From Colius striatus (Eukaryota; Chordata; Aves; Coliiformes; Coliidae): a stretch of 64,000 bases of DNA. Location: positions 10,727,501 to 10,791,500 of the forward strand of contig NC_084769.1 in NCBI RefSeq assembly GCF_028858725.1. Reading direction: 5' to 3'. Position numbers and translations under genes: made by a program. Below, in pieces: positions 49,601-64,000 of this stretch (position 1 is its first letter; each line of letters starts with the position of its first letter). Below the pieces are notes generated by a model. That model did not search any database and was not told the DNA's origin. It saw only the letters and a list, made by a program, of their open reading frames with translations.

Positions 49601-52600
49601 GGATGGACTGGATGATCTTTAGAGGTCCCTTCCAACCCCTGCCATTCTACGATTCTGTGCTACTGGTAGTGTGTGAACCGAACGCATGTCTGCCTCTTCT
49701 CAGCAATACACAGATAGATGTTGCTTCATAGTTGACCTTATCTAGGCACACACTTAATCAGTCCCTTATTGACTGTACATACCCATAAAGTACATCAGTT
49801 CCTCTTGTTTGGCTGTAGTCTCCTCTTGCATACGAAGCAGTAATTCTTCAGTTGTGAGCACTGCATCAAGCACAGCATCAGGAGGGCCCTGGAATTCCAG
49901 TTTTGCTTTTCCACCTATCACTTCTTCCTGTACACATACACTAGAATGCTGCTCTTGAGATAGTTCTGTGAACTCCTTCATACTGAGGCTAAAAATGAAG
50001 TTGTTTTCAATAACAGCACGGCGATGTTCCTTAATTTGAGCCAGGCTTTGGAGCCACGATTCTGCTGCTTCCAATGCTGTCTGTCTCTTCCCTTTAAGTT
50101 CAATGACTGGATCAAGCTCTTTTATGCTTTGACTGCCTGACTCTGTACCTGGAAGAAAGGTTGTTTTTATATATACAAGTACACTGGAATAGTGAAGAGC
50201 TTTCAAGTGCTGTCCAAATTCCTACAGGTAGTCCAAGCAGCACACTACTCTTCTGGTATGCTCAGAAAAAAAGAGATTAGATCCCAGGAGATAAGGTTTC
50301 CAGGAAAAAAACCAAACTCATGTACATGCAGAACTGCCTTCCACTGAACAGCTTCCAACAAGTTAGACACTGATGGTGATTTTATGTTTGAAGATCTTAC
50401 AAGGGACTGCCCAGTCCCATTCCTATTAACAGCTCAGTGCAAAGCACTCACGTGTTTTTGCCTCCTCCTTTCCCCAAGACACGTGCTAATACTATGTTCT
50501 TTTTAAAGGAACATGGCTTCAGATTCCCAAAGCTGGAGTGCTCATTTACTTGAAACACCCTTTCTGTTCATTACTTACTTGAATGATCGCTTCTGTTTCT
50601 CAGTTTCTGTGCTGCTGAACAAATTTTTCTGCAGAAAACCTTGAAAGAGAAAAGTTGAAGAGCAGTTTACAATCTCTGTTGTCAAATATGCAAAGTGTCT
50701 CTTGAAAACTCTGTTAGATAAACCGTTTATAGCTGAAGTTTCACACACACATCCCTCCCCAAATGCTGAACTTGTTAACAGCTGCCATTTGTCAGCTTTA
50801 TTCTTGGCAGTATCCAATGCGTTCCTGTTGTTCTACATCTCCTAAGGTAAGACCCCTTACACACTGAGCGGCACCAGTGCCAGATCCTTGTGGTTGTGGT
50901 GTATCTGGAACTCAAGGAACCACAGTAGATGAAGGTGTTCACTACTTGCAGTTTGATGCTGATGAATCCTCACTCAGTTTTGAAACCCTTACTGTTGCCC
51001 TGCCTTTACCCCAAAGCTCCCCTTCACGATCACACATGGAAAGCCTCTGAGCAGCACTGCTCTGCTAGGAAGTGGATTTGGCATCTGGCAAATGGCTTTG
51101 CCTTCTTTTGTTGGCAAAAAGAGTTTCTGCTCTGCCCTGATTATCAAGGGACTAAGTGATGAGCACATAGCTGTCATACAGCTTCCTTTAGAGTTGATGG
51201 GACTGCTACAGATTATGGATCTGATCTAAGAATCGTGAAATCATAGAACAGTTTGGGTTGAAAGAAACCTTAAAGATCATCAACTACCAGCCCACCTCCA
51301 CCTAGTTATTGCACCTGTTGAAAGAATGGATGGCTGAAGTTAAATGGGAACAAAAGCAAACTCTGTACTGTTAGGATGGACAGTTACCTGAGTTGTGTAT
51401 TAATCTCAACAGCTAAGTATTTGAAAGGTGGAAAATGAAACAGTGCAGTTGAAAGTATCCACTGTCCTCTCACAACCCTTCTATCTTGATAGGTCACAGG
51501 ACATGCTGATGGTGTTTTGCCCTAGGAACTTCATACCAAAAAGAACTAGTGAAAGAAATTTCCTTAGGAGGGGGAAGAGGTTTGTTCCCTAACAAGTTAA
51601 GAGTGAAGAGGAAATAAGGATTTGTAAAGACTAATGATACTTGTTCATAAGACAAATAGTTTCACAAGGGGACCTGCTACTCACAGACAGTCCACAACTC
51701 AGATTATCTTAATTTGTAGTCATCTCTGGGAACATTTGTACAGCTTTGTGTTTTCTTATTGGTAGTTAACAACAAATTTGTTACCTGATAGGTATCGCAG
51801 TCACCTGGCCAAAAGACAAACTGCACCTCTATCTTCTCCTCAGGATATGCCGTGGCAAAGTTTAAAACCTGTTCAACCATGATCTCTGCCACTATATCAA
51901 CAGGCAGCACTAACGACCAAACCGCATTCGCTGGAAAGGAAATCGAGGGAGTTCGGGAATCCCGGCAGTGTCGCAGACACAATGTCACTGCATCTCTTAA
52001 CGCCTGCAGGAAAAGCAAGTGGCTTAGTCCTCACATCGCTCAGCGTGAAGATCAGTTAAAATGCAATCAAAGCGATCATCACCTGACACAATAAGACTCT
52101 GTGGCTGTGCTGGCGCCACACGACGTGCAGCACAGACTGACTGGGCAGGTTATAGCCCTTGGTCAGTACCAGCTGCTGAGGAGACGAGTATCGGAGCAGA
52201 GACTTCAGTTTGTTCTGAAGAGCTGAACCCGCCTTTTGCAGCAGTTGGTCTGAAACTAGAGAGCACGGTTCACCGTCCGCAGACACTGAGTTTACGACAG
52301 CCATAGTCTGCATGAAAAGAGCACAAAGTTTCAGTATGCTTCAAGTTCACCGTTGGCAAGCTTTGCTACCACACACAAGCACTCTTCCTAGGAACAACTC
52401 CTATAAAACAGCCCGACTGCAGCTCGTCGGCTGTTTGAGAGGTTCTCTTACTACTACAGGCAGCACTGGAATACACCAAAGTTTGCACCTTCCACTGGCA
52501 GTACATGCATCTATTTTTTTTTCCAGAAGCCAACAGCGTGCATGAGGCCTGTTCAGGTCATCAATGTGTATTCAGCAGAGCTGCCACCACAGTTACAAAC

Positions 52601-55600
52601 ACGACCCACACACGCCTGGTGATGGAGGAGCAGGAGAGAACCCCGGCTGTGGCTGCTGCCCCACACATGCAGATGCTCCCTGTTAGAGGAGCAGGCTCTT
52701 GGCCTCAAATGCTATGCAAAGCTATGGTTGCTTCCAATTTACAGAATCACAGAATCTGAAGGGTTAGAAGGGACCTCGAAAGACCATCCAGTCCAACCCC
52801 CCTGCCAGAGCAGGACCACCTAGAGTAGGTCACACAGGAACTCATCCAGGTGGGACTGGGTTTCCAGTTCCCAGCGGAAACAGCAGATTCCCAGAGCAGG
52901 TCTTCTGCATTTCAAATTAAATATGTAAAATGCAAAACCCCCCTTGTTTACAGAATGCTGATAACAGCTATTAAGTGTTCTAACTTTTATGTTTGAAGAA
53001 TTAGCTAAAGGTACAAGACTTTGGAGTGTATTTTCCTCACGGTCTTGAAAGCACGTGGTATCTTCCAGTGCTATAGAGCTGGTTAATAAAATTCCCCACA
53101 ATGTCAGTTTTGCTCTCACGTCAAAAACAAATGAGCTTTCTGTTCAATTAAGATACTTCTTTAATATAAAAGTTACTAATTTCTTAAAGACAGGGTTTTT
53201 TGCTAAAACCAAATGCCATTCCTGTGATGTAGCTTCCATTTCACACTTCAGAGCTCATTTATTTTTATCACATTTTTAGCTAAGAAGTTAAATGAATCCA
53301 TTTAAATGATGCAGTTTAAAGGTAAGGTGCACATCCTCTGTCTAAGTTATTTTCAGCTGTTTCAGTGTTGGCTGAATAACTCCAGTAGCAACATGTATAA
53401 GAACATAAATGGTAGGAAAAAAAGGCAAGAGTAGACTTCTGGGGAATGCCTGATAAAAAGGGAACTCCCCTAATGTTATAATAAGAAGATAAACATTAAC
53501 ATAAGGATATCTTATTCAATCTTCAGTTGCTTCCTATTGTACCATAAGAGCATGAATACAAAAATGTTCTAATGTTTAATGTCCATTTAGAAAAAAGACA
53601 ACCCCTTCCCCCTTTACCCCTTATAAATTCTCATCAGGCTGAGAAGGCTTAGTGGACTGAAACAATAGGTGTTCTCAACTCTCAAATCCTGCAAGGACTG
53701 GGAGGCAAGTCCACGTTCAAACACAGGAAGGGACAGACTTACCTTCTGCTCTTCAAGGAGTCCTCGTACCATGCGCAAGCGAATGCCTCCGTGCTTGATG
53801 AAAGCTGGAGATGGGCTTGGTGAAGCCAAAAAACTTGCCTGAAGAGGACTGGTTTCACCCAGAAAGTCTTCACAGGCTTTCTTCATTTCCACAACTGTCG
53901 GCTCACAAATATTCACCAGGCAGATTTCTTTGAGAGAGCTGGGTGGACTTGCCTCAACAAATTCCCTTATAGCCATTACAATCACTTGGGCACACAAACG
54001 GAGAGGGAACCCAAAAATACCTGAACTCACTGCTGGGATAGCCACTGACTTTATAGTGTCTCCTTGAGTGCTAACGTACTTCAGCACACTCTCAATAGCT
54101 TCCTGAAGTAGCTCACAACATTTTTCACTTTCATAAACATTCCACCTTGGACCAACTGCATGAATAATTTTCTTACAAGGAAGCTTCCCTCCGTCTGTCA
54201 CAGCTATTTCGCCAGCTGTGAGCCTTCCAAACGTTTGAACATAACGAGTGCTTTGCTCCTGGATTTCTGGCCCTCCAGCATTCACAAGGGCTAACGCCAG
54301 GCCTCCTCCATGCTGTAGATGCTCATTGGCTGCATTCACCACAGCGTCAGCCTCGTGTCTTGTGAGATCCCCCTTACAAACACACACGTCAATTCCTTGC
54401 TTTAGTTTTGTCCTGTATACTTCAACAGTGAACTTTGCATTTTTCAAGGTCAATTTACATGCAAACTTTTTGTCTATGAGCTTACTTAGGCATTCCTCTC
54501 TTTTCTTAAGGATTTCATAGGCATCTTTGTTGATAGGGATCATCAAGCTGTCCTTGTCCGCTACCATGCTTGGCTCTAGGATACAGAGGAATACAAAGTG
54601 AAATCCAAGACAGTACTGCCAAAACATATCTTTTTATATAGATGTGTGGTCTATAGCTCTCAGTTTTATCCCACTGTCATTACTTAGCACTGTTTTTTTG
54701 GCACAGTGTCATAGTCTTGCCCAGTGAGGAACAAAGAGCCACAAGGTCACTTACTCAATCCTCTCCCTCCTGCTGAGGCAAAGAAGAGGGGAAAAATCTC
54801 ATGGGTTGAAATTAGAGCAGTGTAACAGAACAAGGCAAGATAAGAAGAAACAGTTGTAATAATAAATGAAAGGATACACAAAATGGGTGGTGTGTGATGC
54901 AGTTGCTCATCACCCAGAACCCGACACAGCAGCTCCCGATGGAGCCGCTCCTGGCAGCTCCCCCATATGTATACTGGGCATGGTGCCAGTATGGTATGGC
55001 ATACCCATGGGCCAGCCTGGGCCAGCTGCCCTGGCTCTGCCCCTTCCTAGCTTCTGATATAAGTTAATGCTATCCCAGATAAACCCAGGACACATAGTCT
55101 GATCTCTCTCCCATTTTCATAGGCTTAGAATGCCCAATTAAGCAACAAAAGGTACTAACAGTTAACAACAGTGTGACAGCCTTAGGTGACTTGAGGGTTT
55201 GGGTTTACCTTATTGTTACACTTAAAACTTGGGAGGAGATGTGTCTCTTCCTTCTACATGTTCTCTCCTACTATTTATTCTCCCCTACTGTTTATTCTCC
55301 CCACCATGAGGCTGACACAACCATAGCTGGGGACATGTTCTTAAATGAATCAGTGACATCATCTGGATTTAAAAACAAAACCCAACCACACAAGGAAACA
55401 ATCACACCACAGAACTTAATTTGGTTTAGAGCACCAGCCTCAAAGACTGATGCAGCAGCACAAGTGAATGAATGGGCTCAGAGTAAACGGTGACAAGGGT
55501 GAAAATGGAGCAGGCAAGTGTGAGAGGAACATCTTTGACCCAGGGCTTTGTTAACTGGCTGCTGTGGTGCATTTGCCACTGAAACTCCATCTGAGAACGC

Positions 55601-56764
55601 AAATGTGAAAAGCCTTGCCACAGTCAGGGCTTCAAAATGCTTGTAAAAGCAGAAACCACTGCTCCTCCTCCTCTGAGCTTGTTTACTGAGGGCTGAAGCC
55701 TGACTCTGCCCTCTCCAGGACACTCTTAGCTTTTGTTACTGATTTCCAGGAAGGCTCAAGGGCAATACCTCAGGCCTTTGCCAAGTCAGTGACCCACACT
55801 CACAGCCGAACTTAGGAGTTCAGAAAGGCTTTTAAAACCACTTTTTTTTGAGGGGGAAACAAAAGTAAACAGTGGGGCAGTTTTTGTATTCTCAGCATGG
55901 CCAGACACCCCTCTCCTGACAGATGCCAGCAGTGCTATGCGCAGCAGTTGTGCTAATCAGCGTGATTCGAGTTTAACCCATCTTCCCTCTGGGGTATGCT
56001 ACCTGCTTGTGAAAACTCTAACGTTTTGCACTTACAAAGTATAAACACTGACTCATCGAAACACTCCGAGCTCTTTAAAAAGAGAAACGCAAGCAAATCC
56101 TGTTGAAATAATGAATAGTAATAACAATGTTGATTTATAACCGCGTCTAATTCACACATTTCACGTTGCTTTTGGCTGCTGCACGTCAACTTTTTCTACT
56201 TTGCTGGCTGCAGCTAGCAATTCTCAGCTAAAATACAGAAACATGCTTTGCAGATGGCTGAGAGGCTTACCTAAAAGGCTTTCCTGCTGTGAGGTCTCTG
56301 GACTGCAACTCTATTGTAAAAAAAAGAAAACAAAACCACAAAAAGAACCCGTGTTACTGCCTGAGCTGAGGATACGGCTACCGGCGCACCGCGGGTGAAG
56401 CTACCCACCGCTGCCTCCAGCTGACCTGCGGGCGGCGAGGAGCCGGCTAATGTTACCTCACCCCCTGACGCCGGGCCAGACAGCAGCGCTTCCTCACCTT
56501 CGCCCCCTGCTCGGTGCCCAGGCCCCGCGGGCAGAGGGTGCGGGAAGCCTCAGAGCCGCCCGTCCGGCCCGAGCCGCGTCCCGCCGCCGCTGAGGGGCCG
56601 CTGCCCCTCCGGCCCGCCCCCGGCCCGAGCCGCGTCCCGCCGCCGCCGAGGGGCCGCTGCCCCTCCGGCCCGCCCCCGGCCCGAGCCGCGTCCCGCCGCC
56701 GCCGAGGGGCCGCTGCCCCTCCGGCCCGCCCCCGGCCCCGCGCCGTCACCTGGAAGAGCCCCAT
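45176..56764 (-). CDS. PARP9: PARP9 (BAL1), macrodomain ADP-ribosyltransferase-like protein (complete, 799 aa)
   Basis: Ten coding exons on the minus strand: 56764-56750, 56310-56271, 54575-53743, 52307-52083, 52003-51785, 50628-50579, 50183-49783, 48190-48048, 46615-46444, 45477-45176. They total 2400 nt in phase. Order: short N-terminus ([14 protein letters not shown]), macrodomain 1 (about residues 80-257), macrodomain 2 (about 282-450), a middle region, and a C-terminal PARP-like domain (about 640-799) with SYGAGIYF. The active-site triad reads Q-Y-T: Gln in RLYQRV where active PARPs have His, Tyr in YGAGIYF, and Thr in NTFVIF at the Glu position, as in mammalian PARP9. Known role: partner of DTX3L in interferon responses and DNA-damage repair. 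The protein is somewhat shorter than human PARP9 (up to 854 aa), mainly at the N-terminus. Confidence 0.94.
47703..47862 (+). mobile_element. CR1 3'-end fragment (sense)
   Basis: The 'gatgggttgtggagtctcc' block through 'gaggtcccttccagcc' and ctgtgatt. It lies in the PARP9 intron between 46615 and 48048. Confidence 0.85.
48330..48442. repeat. AT-rich simple repeat followed by a GA microsatellite
   Basis: A (TATA/TATG)-type run near 48333-48400 is followed by a GA run at about 48424-48441. Both lie in the PARP9 intron between 48190 and 49783. Confidence 0.75.
48880..49662 (+). mobile_element. CR1 LINE fragment with an open 165-codon ORF2 remnant
   Basis: The least degraded CR1 piece in the window. 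Frame 48902-49399 reads the C-terminal part of CR1 ORF2, including [20 protein letters not shown] and [20 protein letters not shown]. This region lies downstream of the reverse-transcriptase catalytic core. No endonuclease or RT active site is present, so the copy is 5'-truncated and inactive. It is sense on plus, antisense to the host PARP9 intron. Confidence 0.9.
51240..51320 (-). mobile_element. Short CR1-like fragment (antisense)
   Basis: The string atcatagaacagtttgggtt, followed by 'ttaaagatcatcaactacc', fits a CR1 3' end. It is diverged. Confidence 0.6.
51785..52307 (-). CDS. PARP9: PARP9 exons with macrodomain 2
   Basis: Exons 52307-52083 and 52003-51785 (225 and 219 nt, both phase 0) encode the second macrodomain. 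It includes [14 protein letters not shown], the core [11 protein letters not shown] and [22 protein letters not shown]. The last string sits where a Gly-rich ligand loop is expected, but the Gly-Thr-Gly is absent. The fold is recognisable; ligand binding may be lost (inference). Confidence 0.85.
52741..52857 (-). mobile_element. CR1 3'-end fragment (antisense)
   Basis: It starts cagaatcacagaatctgaag and continues 'gaccatccagtccaaccc', close in sequence to the copy at 2144. It lies in the PARP9 intron between the macrodomain 1 and macrodomain 2 exons. Confidence 0.85.
53743..54575 (-). CDS. PARP9: PARP9 exon with macrodomain 1
   Basis: One 833-nt exon carries the whole first macrodomain. The ADP-ribose-binding loops are intact: [20 protein letters not shown] followed by [14 protein letters not shown], then SSGIFGFP. 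Binding of ADP-ribose or poly(ADP-ribose) is therefore likely. The exon ends LLEEQK at a GTAAGT donor (53742). Reading continues into unspliced intron sequence below 53743, which is not coding. Confidence 0.93.
54701..55092 (-). mobile_element. Avian ERVK-type LTR (antisense), PARP9 intron
   Basis: On the minus strand it begins tgtcctgggtttatctggga at 55092 and contains an AT-rich TTATTATTACAA segment and a final 'gcaagactatgacactg' block near 54.7 kb. This is the layout of a common avian LTR. No internal coding region follows, so it is a solo LTR. It shares transcriptional orientation with PARP9 and lies just upstream of the macrodomain 1 exon (54575). Confidence 0.7.
56568..56735. repeat. 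56-bp GC-rich tandem repeat, three copies
   Basis: Copies start at 56568, 56624 and 56680, each beginning cccgagccgcgtcccgcc. Copies two and three look identical; copy one has ccgctg where the others have ccgccg. The array fills the start of PARP9 intron 1, within the bidirectional CpG island, and each unit supplies GC boxes. Copy number is likely variable between individuals or assemblies. Confidence 0.85.
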
Positions 56765-56847
56765 GAACCGTGGCTGCGCGGCGCGGCCGTCAGCCCCTCA
56801 GCGCCGGGAGCCGGGGCGGGGAACCGCGCCTCCGGACCGCGAAGCGA

Positions 56848-56864
56848 GAAACGAAAGCGAAAGC
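56848..56864 (+). promoter_or_regulatory. ISRE/IRF-type element between PARP9 and DTX3L
   Basis: Three GAAA cores follow one another in gaaacgaaagcgaaagc. The part GAAAGCGAAA at 56853-56862 fits the IRF/ISGF3 pattern GAAANNGAAA exactly. It lies 17 bp before the DTX3L start codon and 84 bp from the PARP9 start codon, so it can serve both genes. I found no clear GAS motif (TTCNNNGAA) in the 114-bp gap. Confidence 0.75.
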
Positions 56865-56878
56865 TGGCGGCAGGCGAC

Positions 56879-62961
<6,083 letters not shown>

Positions 62962-63810
62962 AGACGTTTCTCAATGGTCAGCTCTGAAGTGTAATAACTG
63001 AACATGCAGTAGTTCATTTACTATTCAAGCACTAAGAAGTTAACTGCAGTACTTAAATCACTTGCAGTCAGATAAGTAATCTTTTTTCATCAAATGATAC
63101 CTATTCTTTTTTACACATCATATACGTCCTTGAGTCATGTTTCCCTGTAGCCTGTACAGGATTTGGGCCCTTTGAGTGCAGCATCAGTACACGTTGCACT
63201 TGGCAAACGTCAGACTGGGGATCTTATTTTACCAGTGAGTAAGATCTGCACTTTTTCCCACAAGTCTTCAGCCTGACCACCAAACCTGATAGATCCACTG
63301 CTGTGTTATATCAAATGCTGCTTTAGCTCTGCGTTATTACCGCTGTCATCATGGACAGCGGCACGTCACCTATCTGCTAGAAAATGAGCATCAGCTGTGC
63401 TCAGCCTGTGTTCCTTTGCTTCTTTTCCTTTCCAGGGTAGAAATGGCATTAATGGTTTGGGTTTTAAACATGAAACCGGTGTGGATAATGTGTCGGCGGG
63501 GGGGGAGGTGTGCATAGTGCTGCTGTATTTCAAACTCCACAAGCTCTGGATGCTCAGGGCTGCATTGGAGCAAACTTTTAAATCAGCTTTGCAACTCTAA
63601 AACTCTGTTCTTCCAATTGTTCCAAATACCTGGTTTAACATTATACCTGTACTCTGCACTGTCTAAATAGCCAGCTAATCACCCTCATGGTGATGTGCAA
63701 GCAACCACCATGCTTTCAGTGATTGCAGCTGTCATTGTTACTGAGTTAACCCGTTTTTGTTAGGCTGTTAAATGTTACTAAATAAATAAAGATTGAATAT
63801 ACCACCTGTA
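62962..63810 (+). other. DTX3L: DTX3L 3' untranslated region
   Basis: Overlapping AATAAA signals at 63781-63786 and 63785-63790 mark a likely end near 63805. A further AATAAA at 63981-63986, at the window edge, could be an alternative end or belong to a downstream gene. Confidence 0.6.
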
Positions 63811-64000
63811 AATACTGTCCTACTGTGTTTGTTTCCACATTTTACACCCTTCCCACTTTCCTCCCTTGTCAGTGCAGCAAGATACCAACATCCCAGTTGT
63901 TCCTACACGGCTATGCTTTTCTGCACGCAGAAACAAGCTGTGCAAATCAAATCTCCCCAGTTTCTTTCAGTCTCTGTCTCAATAAACCCCTTCACCTACT

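Noticed and set aside
50148-50149. Acceptor CTTCCAG at 50149 for the PARP9 middle exon
   Set aside because: Using it puts the join from 50579 out of frame. The acceptor ATTCCAG ending at 50184 (exon start 50183) restores the frame and closes the model at exactly 800 codons.

Overview
This is nuclear DNA from a bird. The evidence is a dozen or more CR1 LINE fragments of the avian type, avian-style ERV LTR pieces, compact introns with GT-AG junctions, and vertebrate gene models whose proteins read as avian/reptilian orthologues. I cannot name the species. No CRISPR array, operon or bacterial feature is present. I see no tRNA or rRNA gene.

Layout: five genes in strictly alternating orientation. 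ESYT3 (+, 3' two thirds only, 1187-21876) ends tail-to-tail against CEP70 (-, complete, 24281-35962). CEP70 is head-to-head with FAIM (+, complete, 38310/38999-42624) across a CpG island at about 35.9-36.7 kb. FAIM ends tail-to-tail against PARP9 (-, complete, 45176-56764). PARP9 is head-to-head with DTX3L (+, complete, 56879-62961), with only 114 bp between the two start codons, inside a second CpG island that carries an interferon-response-like element. I placed each exon by hand from splice sites, reading phase and protein similarity. All four complete models close in frame: CEP70 579 aa, FAIM 179 aa (a 202-aa long form is also possible), PARP9 799 aa, DTX3L 737 aa.

Function: ESYT3 tethers ER to plasma membrane. 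CEP70 is a centrosomal coiled-coil protein. FAIM is an anti-apoptotic, anti-aggregation protein. PARP9 and DTX3L form one interferon-inducible ADP-ribosylation/ubiquitin-ligase complex, and their shared promoter is the clearest regulatory unit here.

Non-genic content is mostly CR1 debris in both orientations plus three LTR fragments near 10.0-10.3, 23.2-24.2 and 54.7-55.1 kb. There is also a 15-bp minisatellite in the last ESYT3 intron and a 56-bp GC-rich triplicate in PARP9 intron 1.

I did not find an undescribed enzymatic system. The points most worth checking are: a probable FAIM long-isoform microexon with an SRRM4-like acceptor; erosion of the second macrodomain loop in PARP9; an LTR that ends about 95 bp beyond the CEP70 stop codon; a CR1 inverted repeat; and the FAIM-PARP9 junction, which in the human order would be a synteny breakpoint.
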